The notes: a model not told the origin generated them from the sequence alone. A DNA stretch of 64,000 bases from Pseudobdellovibrionaceae bacterium (GCA_022843825.1 JALHMX010000015.1:1-64000), one strand, 5' to 3'. Positions 1-9,221 are shown, counted from the stretch's first letter. Made by a program: numbers and translations.

Positions 1-1088
1 CGCCGAAAATTGCATCAGGCAATATAGTTCCAGGTACGGCGCTATATAAAACAAATGGTCACGTGGCGGTGGTGTATGATGTAACACCAAAAGGTGAGGT
101 TTTATTTGCAGATGCGCATCCTGATAACTCAATTACTCGAGGTCGTTTTAATCCTGACTACGGAGTTTATGGTGCTCGCTATGGCGGGAACTTTAAAAAC
201 TTTAGACCGCTTCAAGTTGTCAATCCAACCTACGACTCTGCGGGTAATATAACTGCAGGACGAATATATGTGGCTGCAGACTCAGAGATTCCCGAATATT
301 CCTTAGAGCAATATAATGGAAACGCGGGACAGGGAGTTTATAAAAATAAAATCTCTGATGCCAAGGGTATGGGATTTTTTGACTGGGTAAAGGTTAGATT
401 ATCTGGTGGAGCTTATAAATTAGAGCCAACAATTGAAATGAAAAATGAAGTCGATGCATTATGCTTAATGGCTAAGGATCGTGTTGAATCAGTACAAAAA
501 GGTATCGATAGTGGCACTAGTCGATTGGCACATCCAATTAACTTACCTGCAAATATTTATGGAACCGAAGGTGCTTGGGAATCGTATTCTTCTCCGGGAA
601 GTGATATTCGTTTAAGAGGAAAAATGCTAAGTATCCCGGACGACGCTCAAGCCTGGATTAAACGTTACAATGAAAAGGATTCGTTCATTTCCTATAAAGG
701 CACTAATTTAAAGGCTGATTTGATCGCTTCCTATAAGACTGCGGCTGCGGCATGTAAGATCACCTATAAAAATTCTGCTGGCTCACCAGTTACAATTACT
801 TTAGATCAACTCATTAATCGTGCGGCATTACTTTCGTTTGATCCCTATAACTGCCCAGAATTACGTTGGGGAGCCACTGGACAAGAAGCTGCATCTTGCA
901 GTGATGATGCTAATAAAAAAGATTGGTATCGTTATCAACAGTTTTTACGTAATATTACCGAAAAAGATAATGCTGCAGTTCATGGACAATCACTTGAGAC
1001 CTTAAGACAAATGCATCTTAATAAACAAGTTGATAACAGTGATCACTCATCTAAGTTTAATATACTATCGCGTCTTCAGGCTTTGTAA
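1..1088 (+). CDS. Partial protein, possible papain-like (CHAP/NlpC-type) peptidase fold; 5' end outside window
   Basis: The reading frame is open from base 3 of the window, so the gene starts upstream; a GTG at 63 is only an internal codon. The visible N-terminal part reads NGHVAVVYDV, then VLFADAHPD, which resembles the His-containing strand pair of CHAP or NlpC/P60-type cysteine peptidases; a catalytic Cys would lie outside the window. The remaining 280 or so residues are not recognised; they hold four cysteines in the C-terminal third and no membrane segment. A bidirectional hairpin terminator follows the stop. Secretion cannot be judged because the N-terminus is missing. The peptidase assignment is an inference from a short motif and may be wrong. 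Confidence 0.55.
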   Translation, partial: PKIASGNIVPGTALYKTNGHVAVVYDVTPKGEVLFADAHPDNSITRGRFNPDYGVYGARYGGNFKNFRPLQVVNPTYDSAGNITAGRIYVAADSEIPEYSLEQYNGNAGQGVYKNKISDAKGMGFFDWVKVRLSGGAYKLEPTIEMKNEVDALCLMAKDRVESVQKGIDSGTSRLAHPINLPANIYGTEGAWESYSSPGSDIRLRGKMLSIPDDAQAWIKRYNEKDSFISYKGTNLKADLIASYKTAAAACKITYKNSAGSPVTITLDQLINRAALLSFDPYNCPELRWGATGQEAASCSDDANKKDWYRYQQFLRNITEKDNAAVHGQSLETLRQMHLNKQVDNSDHSSKFNILSRLQAL

Positions 1089-1112
1089 GCTTTTGGCGTA
1101 AAGTTGTTGTTG

Positions 1113-1147
1113 AAAAAGGCGCTTGAAAGAGCGCCTTTTTGTTTTTT
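1113..1147. terminator. Bidirectional intrinsic terminator
   Basis: Ten-base arms, AAAAAGGCGC (1113-1122) and GCGCCTTTTT (1131-1140), are separated by an 8-nt loop and followed by more T residues. The site lies between two convergent genes, and the A-rich left flank makes it work in both directions. Confidence 0.85.
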
Positions 1148-2220
1148 TAACGATTGGTAACAATACTCCAGCCGCAAAGTTTGTACAGCATGCGCGCGCC
1201 GACGTTTCCATCCCAATCTGAAGATTCTGCGTCGCCAGTGGAAACCTCGTTAAGATCAAAGCCCACGATTTTTCGGCCGCTTTGAGCCAGCAAATTAAAT
1301 AAATAAAAAACTTCCTCAGTCGACAGACCACCTATAACCGGTGTTCCCGTTGACGGACAAAATCGTGGATCTAAACCGTCAATATCAAATGAAATATAAA
1401 TTTTTTGAGGAAGTTGCGAAATCACATCACTGGCTATGGACTCCCAGGTTTCACCTTTAAGAAGTCTCTGCTTAACAGGAATATCAAAAAAAGTTTTTAT
1501 ATCCGAACGCGATTGAATAAAGTTATATTCTTCTTCGCAAAAATCCCGAATTCCCAATTGGACTAACTTGCAAGGACGCTGGCTTTCGGTGGAATGCATA
1601 ACGTTGTACATAATGGATGCGTGTGATTGCTCAAATCCTTGATAAGCCTTACGAGTATCTGAATGGGCATCAATATGCAAAATTCCCACTTCCGATTTTC
1701 CATTAACGTTATGTTGTTCACATATAGCACGAATTGCACCTAGGGGTGACGAGTGGTCACCGCCGACCAATCCAAAAAGTTTTCCAGCTGCTAGAATTTT
1801 TTTGGTTTCGTTATAGACCCAACTCGTTAATTTTTCTGAAGCGGAATTAACCTTTTCTGTTAATGTTGCTATTTTTTGTTCATCCGTCGACATGTTTGTT
1901 TTTAATTCAATGACTTCTTGAGCGTAAGATTTAAACTCCTTGCTCATTTGATGAATCTCTTTTGAGATCGGCTGCATGAAAATACCTTCTTCATAGGCCG
2001 TTTTCGTTTCAATATCGAATAAATCAATTTGCTCGGAAGCCTCTCGAATAATACGTGGCCCGTTGCTTGCGCCTTGACCATATGACGTTGTTACTTCCCA
2101 AGGCACGGGCAGCAGCACTAATCGGCTTTCTTGTTCAGACAAAGGAATACCAAAGATACCGTAATCCGATGAAATTGTTGTCGTTGCGTCAAACTTAGGG
2201 GTGCGTACGTTTACTGACAT
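1147..2220 (-). CDS. Arginase/agmatinase-family ureohydrolase
   Basis: A binuclear manganese hydrolase of the ureohydrolase superfamily, which cleaves guanidino compounds such as arginine or agmatine. All three metal-binding motifs are present: GGDHS (153-157), DAHSD (184-188) and SFDIDGLDP (277-285). At 357 residues it is longer than the usual 300-320; the excess is a charged, probably helical insert at about residues 85-145, before the first metal motif. The start has a good Shine-Dalgarno site (AAAGGA) and a plausible promoter (TTGCAT-18-TATAAA) overlapping that of the divergent peptide transporter. Substrate cannot be told from sequence: arginase, agmatinase and formiminoglutamase are all possible. 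Confidence 0.85.
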   Translation of the reverse strand: MSVNVRTPKFDATTTISSDYGIFGIPLSEQESRLVLLPVPWEVTTSYGQGASNGPRIIREASEQIDLFDIETKTAYEEGIFMQPISKEIHQMSKEFKSYAQEVIELKTNMSTDEQKIATLTEKVNSASEKLTSWVYNETKKILAAGKLFGLVGGDHSSPLGAIRAICEQHNVNGKSEVGILHIDAHSDTRKAYQGFEQSHASIMYNVMHSTESQRPCKLVQLGIRDFCEEEYNFIQSRSDIKTFFDIPVKQRLLKGETWESIASDVISQLPQKIYISFDIDGLDPRFCPSTGTPVIGGLSTEEVFYLFNLLAQSGRKIVGFDLNEVSTGDAESSDWDGNVGARMLYKLCGWSIVTNR

Positions 2221-2245
2221 AAGTATCCTTTTTAGCTATACGCTT

Positions 2246-2288
2246 TTTATAATATATGATTGCCTAGCTATGCAAGAGAACATATTAT
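2246..2288. promoter_or_regulatory. Overlapping divergent promoters, ureohydrolase and Yej-like operon
   Basis: Plus strand: TTGCCT (2260-2265), 17 nt, TATTAT (2283-2288), then a leader of about 30 nt with AAAGGAG before the start at 2327. Minus strand: TTGCAT (2270-2275), 18 nt, TATAAA (2246-2251). The two promoters share about 30 bp, so their firing is probably mutually exclusive. Confidence 0.5.
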
Positions 2289-2326
2289 CTCGAAACGACT
2301 CTGTCTTGATATAAAGGAGCTTAACT

Positions 2327-3961
2327 ATGAAGAAAATTTTAGCTGGATTGATGACACTTGTATTAGCCACAGCGACAACGGTTTCTGCCGCAAAGCCGAA
2401 TGAAAAGGCCCCACAGGGCGGAGTTATGAATTATAATTTTGATCTTGAACCTGAAAGTTTACATCCTATTATGTCTGGCGATGTGTACGAGCAGTATTTT
2501 TCAAACTACGTGCACGATACTTTATGTACGAAAGATTTACAAACTTATGAAACAATTCCGGCCTTAGCCGAAAAATGGGATGTTTCTAAAGACGGCCTTA
2601 TCTTTACTTTTTATTTAAGAAAAAATGCTTTTTTTCATAACGGCGACCCTGTTACTGCTGAAGACGTTAAATTTTCCTTAGAAACAATTCGGGAGCCTCG
2701 TCATCAGGCTTTAAATGTTTTGCCATACATAGATACATTTAAAAAAATTGATGTGATAGATAAGCATACAATTAAATTCACGGCCTCTGAAAAATATTTT
2801 AAAAATTTAGATTCTTTATGTGGAATTATTAAAGTTATCCCGAAATCAGTTTATGGAGACATCAATAAATCAGTAAAAATGCAAAAGGAAGCAATTGGTG
2901 CGGGTCCTTATAAAATGGAACGTTATGATAAAGGCCAAATGATTATCATTAAAAAATTTGATAAATGGTATGGCTATGCTAAAGATGTAAAAACTTTTAA
3001 GGGTTATTATAATTTTGACCAAATTAATTTTCGTTTTACTCGAAATGACTCTATTTTAATAGAGCGCTTAAAAAAAGGCGAAATCGATTTTGCTGAAATG
3101 AAATCAATCGATACTTTTTTAAAAGCCAAGGGCGGTCCTTTTGGGAAAACCGTATTTGCTAAAAAAGTTTCTAATAGTATGCCAAAATCCTATGGTTATA
3201 TTGGATTTAATTTTAAAAATGAAATTTTTAAAGATGTAAAAGTACGTAAAGCTTTTGCGCATTTAGTAAATCGCGCAGAGATGAATAAAAAATTTAAAGC
3301 AGGGTTAGCAGACTTGGCAACAAGTCCGGTTTCAGTAAAATCGGACCAAGCAGCAAATGTTAAACCGATCGAATACAGTCCTAAAAAAGCCCAAGATTTG
3401 CTTAAAGAAGCGGGCTGGGAAGATTCAGATAAGAATGGTGTTTTGGATAAGACAGTGGATGGTAAGAAGTCTGAATTTAAAATCACTATGATTTATGCCA
3501 GTAAAGATAGTGAAAAATACTGGACGATGATCAAAGAAGACGCCAAAAAAGCAGGAATAGACTTAACACTTCGCTATATGGAGTGGAATAGTTTCATTAA
3601 AGCTATTGATGATCGCAAAATGGATATATGGGCTATGGGGTGGGGCGCGGGATCTATTGAGCCTGATCCAAAGCAGATTTGGCATTCGGGATCTACGGGC
3701 AAAGGTGGATCAAATTATGGAAGTTACAGTAATCCTGAAGTAGATAAACTCATTGAAGAAGGTCGACAAGAATTGGATCAGAAAAAGCGTACAGCCATTT
3801 TTAAGAAGGCCTATACTCTAATCGCTGAAGATGTGCCCTATGTATTTTTATTTAATAATAAGTATGAGTTTTATTCGCATAGCAACAAAGTAAAAATGCC
3901 CGCGGAGACTTTCAAATATGGCTATGGTTATCAAACATGGTGGTCAGCATCAGCTAAATAG
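2327..3961 (+). CDS. yejA: Periplasmic peptide-binding protein, YejA-like (SBP family 5)
   Basis: The extracytoplasmic solute receptor of an oligopeptide ABC importer. A Sec signal peptide (residues 1-22, ending VSAA) is followed by NEKAPQGGVMNYNFDLEPESLHP, typical of family-5 binding proteins, and the whole 544-residue length fits. There is no lipobox, so it should be soluble in the periplasm. A strong AAAGGAG site precedes the ATG. The two permease genes follow at 13 and 3 nt, so the three form an operon. The partner ATPases are not here but may be the oppositely oriented pair at 10060-12053. The ligand is inferred to be a peptide from family membership; murein peptides or antimicrobial peptides are other known Yej substrates. 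Confidence 0.85.
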   Translation: MKKILAGLMTLVLATATTVSAAKPNEKAPQGGVMNYNFDLEPESLHPIMSGDVYEQYFSNYVHDTLCTKDLQTYETIPALAEKWDVSKDGLIFTFYLRKNAFFHNGDPVTAEDVKFSLETIREPRHQALNVLPYIDTFKKIDVIDKHTIKFTASEKYFKNLDSLCGIIKVIPKSVYGDINKSVKMQKEAIGAGPYKMERYDKGQMIIIKKFDKWYGYAKDVKTFKGYYNFDQINFRFTRNDSILIERLKKGEIDFAEMKSIDTFLKAKGGPFGKTVFAKKVSNSMPKSYGYIGFNFKNEIFKDVKVRKAFAHLVNRAEMNKKFKAGLADLATSPVSVKSDQAANVKPIEYSPKKAQDLLKEAGWEDSDKNGVLDKTVDGKKSEFKITMIYASKDSEKYWTMIKEDAKKAGIDLTLRYMEWNSFIKAIDDRKMDIWAMGWGAGSIEPDPKQIWHSGSTGKGGSNYGSYSNPEVDKLIEEGRQELDQKKRTAIFKKAYTLIAEDVPYVFLFNNKYEFYSHSNKVKMPAETFKYGYGYQTWWSASAK

Positions 3962-3974
3962 CTGATATTTAATT

Positions 3975-4982
3975 ATGTTTACATACTTAATTCGTCGTCT
4001 TCTTTTAACGATACCAACTTTACTGGGCATAACTCTGGTGACTTTCGTGATCATCAATTTAGCGCCTGGCGGTCCCATTGAGCAGAGGCTGCAAAAGCTT
4101 CGTATGGGCGGTGGTGATGGGGGAAGTAGCACTGTTGTTTCACAGGAAGTTTTAGACGGATTAATAAAACAATACGGATTCGATAAACCCATACACGAGC
4201 GCTACGTTATTTGGCTTAAAAATTTAGTCAGCTTAGATTTTGGTGAAAGCTTTTCTTATCAAGAACCAGCCATCGATGTTATTGTTTCTAAATTTCCTGT
4301 CTCTTTATCTTTTGGAATTGCTTCCTTAATTCTAACTTACCTGGTGTGTATTCCCTTAGGCGTAAAAAAAGCAATCAAAGCCGGTGGTCCTTTTGATCAG
4401 ATTACAGGTTATGCGCTGTACGCACTATACTCGATCCCCTCTATTGTTATGGGCATTTTTTTGATAGTTTGGTTTGCCGGCGGATCTTATTTTGATTGGT
4501 TTCCTATTGGTGGAATTAAATCGGACAGCTACGAATCCCTCTCATTTTTGGGAAAAATAGGCGATCGTGTTTATCATTTTGTGTTGCCGTTAACTTGTTA
4601 CGTCATTGGAAGTTTTACGGAGTTAACTGTGTTAGTTCGAAACTCTATGCTGGATGTAATTAAGTCAGATTATATTCGTACGGCACGATCAAAAGGCCTT
4701 AGTGATTCATTAGTTTATTACAAGCATGCCCTGCGGAATGCTCTTATTCCAGTAGCTACGGGATTGGGTGGCTTTCTTCGTGTGTTTTTAGCCGGGTCTT
4801 TAATTATCGAAACCCTCTTTAACTTAGATGGAATTGGTTTGTTGGGATATAATTCGATTTTGGCGCGTGATTATAATGTTATAATGGGGCTGACATTTAT
4901 TTCATCTTTGCTGTTACTGATCGGAAATATGGTTAGCGATATTATTTATGTAATAGTAGATCCGCGGATTGATTTTAAATAG
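3975..4982 (+). CDS. yejB: Peptide ABC transporter permease, YejB-like
   Basis: Inner-membrane permease of the DppB/OppB class. The N-terminus YLIRRLLLTIPTLLGITLVTF and the APGGPIEQ segment match the YejB subgroup, which has this GGP-x-(E/D)-Q insertion. Several hydrophobic segments and the cytoplasmic coupling loop ending in ARSKGLSDSLVYYKHALRNALIP (the EAA loop that contacts the ATPase) are visible. 335 residues is slightly short for YejB (about 364) but complete at both ends. The gene lies between the binding-protein gene and the second permease. Confidence 0.88.
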   Translation: MFTYLIRRLLLTIPTLLGITLVTFVIINLAPGGPIEQRLQKLRMGGGDGGSSTVVSQEVLDGLIKQYGFDKPIHERYVIWLKNLVSLDFGESFSYQEPAIDVIVSKFPVSLSFGIASLILTYLVCIPLGVKKAIKAGGPFDQITGYALYALYSIPSIVMGIFLIVWFAGGSYFDWFPIGGIKSDSYESLSFLGKIGDRVYHFVLPLTCYVIGSFTELTVLVRNSMLDVIKSDYIRTARSKGLSDSLVYYKHALRNALIPVATGLGGFLRVFLAGSLIIETLFNLDGIGLLGYNSILARDYNVIMGLTFISSLLLLIGNMVSDIIYVIVDPRIDFK

Positions 4983-4985
4983 GGA

Positions 4986-6032
4986 ATGACAGTGAATATT
5001 ATTGAAGGACGATTTATTACTAATGAGCTGACCTTAAAAAGGTATCGGCGTTTTAAACGTAATAAATTGGCTATCGTTTCAATGTGGACCCTTTTAACTT
5101 TAATTTTCCTTAGTTTTACTGCTGAGTTTTGGGCTAATAGTAAGCCGCACTTAATGAAGTACGATGGAAAAATATATGCGCCCTTGTTTTTTGATTATCA
5201 CCCTACTGAGTTTGGACGTGATGATATTTTTGTTATGGACTATCGCGCCTTAGAATTTGACGAGAGCCGCGGTGACTGGGGAATGTGGCCACTCATACAG
5301 TGGAGCCCGTATGAAAGCAATTCAGCAGTTGATTCATACCCAGCGCCACCGACAAAATATAATTTAATGGGAACTGACGATCGCGGACGAGATGTTTTAG
5401 CGCGATTACTTTATGGTTTGCGATATTCGTTGATCTTTGCTGTGGGCACTTGGTTTTTGGCTTATAGTATTGGCGTAACCATCGGCTCTTTAAGTGGTTA
5501 TTTCGGTGGAAAAATTGATCTTTTTGGTATGCGCACAGTTGAAGTCATTCAAACCATGCCTGTGACGTTGATTCTAATTACAATCATCTCGATTTTTGTT
5601 CCGACATTGTTGGTGCTGATTTTAATTATGGCCTTATTTGAATGGACTAAGATTTCTTTGTATATGCGCGCCCAGTTTTTACAACTTCGAAAGCGTGAAT
5701 ATGTAGAGGCGGCTCGTGCTTTAGGGTCTTCAGATAGCCGAATTATTTTTAAACATATTTTGCCGAATGCCTTAACGCCGATTGTAACTTTTTCTCCGTT
5801 TGATATTGCGACCTATATTTCACTATTGGCGTTTTTGGATTTTTTAGGTTTAGGATTGATTCCGCCAACCCCAAGCTGGGGAGAGCTTTTACAGCAAGCA
5901 CAAAAATATTTCACTACAGCTGAGTGGTTGGTGTGGTATCCAGCTTTGGCTCTGGTGATTACACTCAGTTTATTAATTAATATAGGTTTAGCCGTACGTG
6001 ATGCTTTCGACGCTAAATCTTCTGTGGGATAA
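4986..6032 (+). CDS. yejE: Peptide ABC transporter permease, YejE-like
   Basis: Second permease of the importer (DppC/OppC class). The first membrane helix is followed by a long periplasmic stretch containing HLMKYDGKIYAPLFFDYHP, characteristic of YejE, then NLMGTDDRGRDVLARLLYGLRYSL and a conserved EAA loop (EAARALGSSDSRIIFKHILPNAL). The ATG at 4986 is preceded by AGGGA, partly within the upstream stop region, which suggests translational coupling to yejB. Length (348) is normal. The putative promoter of the next gene lies within the last codons of this one. Confidence 0.88.
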   Translation: MTVNIIEGRFITNELTLKRYRRFKRNKLAIVSMWTLLTLIFLSFTAEFWANSKPHLMKYDGKIYAPLFFDYHPTEFGRDDIFVMDYRALEFDESRGDWGMWPLIQWSPYESNSAVDSYPAPPTKYNLMGTDDRGRDVLARLLYGLRYSLIFAVGTWFLAYSIGVTIGSLSGYFGGKIDLFGMRTVEVIQTMPVTLILITIISIFVPTLLVLILIMALFEWTKISLYMRAQFLQLRKREYVEAARALGSSDSRIIFKHILPNALTPIVTFSPFDIATYISLLAFLDFLGLGLIPPTPSWGELLQQAQKYFTTAEWLVWYPALALVITLSLLINIGLAVRDAFDAKSSVG

Positions 6033-6035
6033 TTT
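6006..6035 (+). promoter_or_regulatory. Possible leaderless promoter of the nucleotidyltransferase gene
   Basis: TTCGAC (6006-6011), 18 nt, TAATTT (6030-6035), then 7 nt to the ATG at 6043. No Shine-Dalgarno site is visible. One of several promoters in the window with this geometry; the -35 here is weak. Confidence 0.35.
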
Positions 6036-6042
6036 CTAGTTC

Positions 6043-6795
6043 ATGCAAGTTGTTATTACTATGGCAGGTTTGGGACAAAGATTTAAAGATCAAAATTTTG
6101 TTGTGCCTAAACCCTTTATTCGCATTAAAGATCGGTGTGTAATTGAATATCTTGTCGATCAATTTCCCAATTCGTGGAAGTTATTTTTTGTTATAAATGA
6201 AGAGTTGGACTCTCAATATATTGATATTTTGCAGAGAAAATATCCTCAAGGAAAAATAGTTAAAACAAAGTACTCGACCCGCGGGCCCATAGACACTGTT
6301 TTAGCAGCGATTCCTTTTCTAGATGAGAATCAGCCTACGGTTGTGACTTACTGTGACTACACTTTTAAATGGAGTGCCGAGAATTTTGAAAGGGCAGTCA
6401 AAGAGGCTGAAGCGGATGCTGCAATTGTCGGGTACACAGGGTTTCACCCAACCTTTTTAGGTCCGAATTCCTATTGTCATTATGTGGTTAATGGCCCATG
6501 GGTTCTAGAGCTTCAGGAAAAAAAATTATACACCGGGAAACTAGAAAGCGAATGGACTTCTTGCGGTCTATATTATTTTAGATCTGCAAAGTTTTTGAAT
6601 CATTGTTTGCAAGAACAATTGCGACAAAATTTAAATTACAACGGTAAAGAGTTTTATGTGTCTTTGGCAGTTCAAGCGGTAATAAATCAGAATGCACAGA
6701 CGAAGGTTTTAAACTATCCGATTGATCATTTCACGCAGTTGGGAACACCATTTGATATTGAATGGGTGCTTACCAATAACTGGCCCTTACAGTAA
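6043..6795 (+). CDS. Sugar nucleotidyltransferase-like protein
   Basis: The N-terminus VVITMAGLGQRFKDQNFVVPKPFIRI carries the G-x-G-x-R-F...PKP signature of NTP-transferase-fold enzymes, which activate sugars or phosphocholine-type headgroups with a nucleotide. The body continues with a Rossmann-like pattern (VVTYCDYTFKWSAENFERAV, where CD takes the place of the usual metal-binding D/ED). 250 residues is the size of a stand-alone catalytic domain. It resembles proteins annotated as capsule biosynthesis nucleotidyltransferases. Its last 26 bases overlap the convergent ferredoxin gene. Substrate unknown. Confidence 0.75.
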   Translation: MQVVITMAGLGQRFKDQNFVVPKPFIRIKDRCVIEYLVDQFPNSWKLFFVINEELDSQYIDILQRKYPQGKIVKTKYSTRGPIDTVLAAIPFLDENQPTVVTYCDYTFKWSAENFERAVKEAEADAAIVGYTGFHPTFLGPNSYCHYVVNGPWVLELQEKKLYTGKLESEWTSCGLYYFRSAKFLNHCLQEQLRQNLNYNGKEFYVSLAVQAVINQNAQTKVLNYPIDHFTQLGTPFDIEWVLTNNWPLQ

Positions 6796-7045
6796 GATCA
6801 GAACTAATAAAAATCTGACAGCACAAACGATGGTGGGGCTCGCATTTGTTTTTTTCCATGGTGCGTTTTTCTAAGTCGTTGGGTTGTCCTTCGGGTGTAA
6901 TCTGCATGGCACATTTGGAACAAATGCCCTCTCCTAAACAACTTGATGCAACTGGCAGCTTATTTTCAATCAATAAATCCATAAGGTTTTTATTAGCTTC
7001 GGCATTCAACACCAGATTTTTTTGTGGTATAGAAATTTTGAACAT
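6770..7045 (-). CDS. [2Fe-2S] ferredoxin
   Basis: A 91-residue plant-type ferredoxin. The cluster ligands are C36, C42, C45 and C75 or C76, giving C-x5-C-x2-C-x29/30-C (SSCLGEGICSKC ... HHRLCCQ). This is close to the spacing of the adrenodoxin/bacterial Fdx and plant-type groups; the extra Cys beside the fourth ligand is unusual. It is a single-domain electron carrier, cytoplasmic, with no signal peptide. It has no obvious reductase partner next to it; thioredoxin reductase at 7788 does not use ferredoxin in the NADPH-type family seen here. The gene overlaps the 3' end of the nucleotidyltransferase gene tail to tail. Confidence 0.85.
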   Translation of the reverse strand: MFKISIPQKNLVLNAEANKNLMDLLIENKLPVASSCLGEGICSKCAMQITPEGQPNDLEKRTMEKNKCEPHHRLCCQIFISSDLTVRASYW

Positions 7046-7088
7046 AATTTATGCTAGCATTCAAATTTATGACATGGGAAGATAAAGT

Positions 7089-7736
7089 ATGAACAATCGG
7101 TACGCGATTTTAGGCGCAAGTCGAGGCTTAGGACGAGCTTTAGTTGAAAATCTGATCCACTCAGAGGAATCTGCACATTTCTTTTTGGTTTCACGAAAAA
7201 TACTAGATGCTCTTCCCGTAAGTGACCCTTCACGGGTTCAAGTTTTACCTTTGGATTTTTCAGTGGTGCCTGTGCCGTCAGGATTTATTGAATCTTTAAT
7301 TAGTTTTAAGCCAACACATATTATTTATACAGCGGGCGGCGGTCCTTATGGATTGTTTGAAAAGAAAAAATGGGCAGACCATCAGTGGGCTATAAACGTC
7401 AATTTCATATTCCCTACACAGTTACTTCATGGAATTTCGCATGTATCTAGAAATTTTAGCGAATTAAAAAGTGTAACTTTCGTGGGATCAAGTATTGCTG
7501 AGTCTCAGCCGGACCCAATGGCTTCTAGTTACGCCGCAGCTAAACACGCCTTAAAAGGCTTGGTCTTGACCGTTCAGGCAGAAAAATCACTGCCATTTGC
7601 TTTAAAACTGTATTCACCGGGATATATGCTAACAGATATGCTTCCCATGAACTCAGCGCCTCGTAAGGAAAACAAAGCGCAGAGTGTTGAAAAGTCAGCC
7701 CAACAATTGGTGCAGGTCATTCATGACGTGGATTGA
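7089..7736 (+). CDS. Short-chain dehydrogenase/reductase (SDR)
   Basis: NAD(P)-dependent oxidoreductase with the SDR dinucleotide motif GASRGLG (residues 8-14) and the catalytic S...YxxxK set (VGSSIAES ... SSYAAAKHALKG). At 215 residues it is slightly shorter than classical SDRs (about 250). A GGAAG site lies 11 nt before the ATG. Substrate cannot be inferred. It is followed 51 nt later by trxB, which has its own promoter. Confidence 0.8.
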   Translation: MNNRYAILGASRGLGRALVENLIHSEESAHFFLVSRKILDALPVSDPSRVQVLPLDFSVVPVPSGFIESLISFKPTHIIYTAGGGPYGLFEKKKWADHQWAINVNFIFPTQLLHGISHVSRNFSELKSVTFVGSSIAESQPDPMASSYAAAKHALKGLVLTVQAEKSLPFALKLYSPGYMLTDMLPMNSAPRKENKAQSVEKSAQQLVQVIHDVD

Positions 7737-7761
7737 TTCATAACTCAGAATGGGCTACTTT
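7733..7761 (+). promoter_or_regulatory. Promoter of trxB
   Basis: TTGATT (7733-7738), 17 nt, TACTTT (7756-7761), with a leader of about 20 nt containing AGAGG before the ATG at 7788. An inverted repeat, TCAGAAT (7745-7751) and ATTCTGA (7762-7768), surrounds the -10 and could be an operator. Confidence 0.45.
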
Positions 7762-7787
7762 ATTCTGATAGAAAATTAGAGGTAATT

Positions 7788-8729
7788 ATGTCTGAGAATG
7801 GTGTGGAAAATTTAATTATAATTGGATCGGGTCCAGCGGGATTAACAGCTGCAATTTATTCAGCTCGTGCGAATTTGAAGCCTTTGATGATTGAAGGCGA
7901 AGAGGCTGGAGGTCAGTTGATGATAACCACTGACGTTGAAAACTATCCTGGTTTTGAGCATGGCATAACCGGTCCGGATTTAATTGCAGTTATGCGCAAA
8001 CAAGCGGAAAGATTTGGAACACGCTATATTACCCGTAACGTGACTAAGGTGGATTTTTCATCGAAGCCATTTAAAGTTTTCGTAGGAGATACGCAGCATC
8101 TAGCCAAATCAGTTATTATTTCTACTGGAGCAAGCGCTAAGCTATTAGGATTACCTTCAGAGAAAAAATATATGAGTCGTGGCGTTTCGGCTTGCGCCAC
8201 CTGTGATGGAGCCTTTTTTCGAAACGTAGAAGTCGCTGTGGTGGGTGGTGGTGACACAGCCATGGAAGAAGCTACTTTTTTAACAAAGTTTGCCTCTAAA
8301 GTTTATGTGATTCATCGAAGTGAAAATTTTAGAGCGTCTAAAATTATGTTGGATCGAGCTCAAAAAAATCCAAAAATTAGTTTTATTATGAACACAGAAG
8401 TTGTGGAAGTGATCGGTGATGAAAAATCGATGACAGCTTTAAAAATTAAAAACAACAAGACTGGTGAGATTTCTGAAAAAACTCTTCAGGGGTTGTTTAT
8501 AGCTATTGGTCATCAACCTAACACTAAGCTTTTTAAAGGAATTTTAGACATGAATGAAGTTGGCTATCTTAAAACTAAACCAGGATCGACTTATACAAAC
8601 ATCCCTGGTGTGTTTGCAGCAGGAGATGTGCAAGATGCGATTTATCGCCAAGCTATCACGGCCGCAGGAACGGGCTGCATGGCTTCTTTGGATGCTGAAC
8701 GTTGGATGGAAGCAGAAGGTCTTCATTAA
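7788..8729 (+). CDS. trxB: Thioredoxin reductase
   Basis: Homodimeric FAD enzyme that passes electrons from NADPH to thioredoxin. FAD-binding GSGPAG is at residues 13-18, the redox-active CATC at 136-139, the NADPH-binding GGGDTAMEEA after it, and the C-terminal FAD motif GVFAAGDVQD. Length 313 is exactly that of the low-molecular-weight bacterial TrxB. AGAGG precedes the ATG. The stop codon overlaps the start of the receiver-domain gene (TAATG), so the two are co-translated. Confidence 0.95.
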   Translation: MSENGVENLIIIGSGPAGLTAAIYSARANLKPLMIEGEEAGGQLMITTDVENYPGFEHGITGPDLIAVMRKQAERFGTRYITRNVTKVDFSSKPFKVFVGDTQHLAKSVIISTGASAKLLGLPSEKKYMSRGVSACATCDGAFFRNVEVAVVGGGDTAMEEATFLTKFASKVYVIHRSENFRASKIMLDRAQKNPKISFIMNTEVVEVIGDEKSMTALKIKNNKTGEISEKTLQGLFIAIGHQPNTKLFKGILDMNEVGYLKTKPGSTYTNIPGVFAAGDVQDAIYRQAITAAGTGCMASLDAERWMEAEGLH

Positions 8730-9220
8730 TGAGTAAAAAATTTAGCACTTCAACCTTAATTCAAAAAATTGAAAAGTTAACTAAGCAGCGCATGGCTGAG
8801 CAGCCGGTTGTTGAGTTAGATCAGTTCAGAGATGCTAAAAACAAAATGAATCCCTTAAATATACTAGTCATTGAAGATGATGAAACTCAGCGATCTTCAC
8901 TTAAAAGAATTTTAGAGTCTGATGGTTATACGCCAAAATTGGCGGCTGATGCTGCAGAGTTAACTCAAATTTTAGATGATGATCACGAAATTCATTTTAT
9001 CATTATGGATGTGGGTCTTCCGTGGATTAACGGTTTTGAGTTGGCGCAAATGATCAAAGAGCACAAAGATTTAAAATCTATTCCTTTGATATTTTTATCA
9101 GCTCAAGCTGAAGACAAAGATTTTGAAAAAGCCCGGGAAGTCGGAGCCGATGACTACATTAAAAAACCGTTTGATATTGATAAATTAAAATCCCGTATCC
9201 GCGAGTTACTAGTTAGGTAA
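8729..9220 (+). CDS. Single-domain response regulator with N-terminal extension
   Basis: The start is the ATG at 8729 that overlaps the trxB stop (TAATG), rather than a TTG at 8702. Residues 1-42 are a charged tail; residues 43-160 form a CheY-like receiver with acidic pair E49/D50-D51, phospho-acceptor D94 (FIIMDVGLP), S124 and K146 (DDYIKKPF). There is no output domain, so it should act by protein contact. Coupling to trxB hints at redox signalling, but that is an inference from position alone. A very long hairpin follows the stop. Confidence 0.85.
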   Translation: MSKKFSTSTLIQKIEKLTKQRMAEQPVVELDQFRDAKNKMNPLNILVIEDDETQRSSLKRILESDGYTPKLAADAAELTQILDDDHEIHFIIMDVGLPWINGFELAQMIKEHKDLKSIPLIFLSAQAEDKDFEKAREVGADDYIKKPFDIDKLKSRIRELLVR

Positions 9221-9221
9221 A

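Noticed and set aside
2275-2290. GAGA...TCTC repeat upstream of the peptide-binding protein gene
   Set aside because: The half-sites are in the opposite order to the TCTCA-TGAGA element and the spacing differs.
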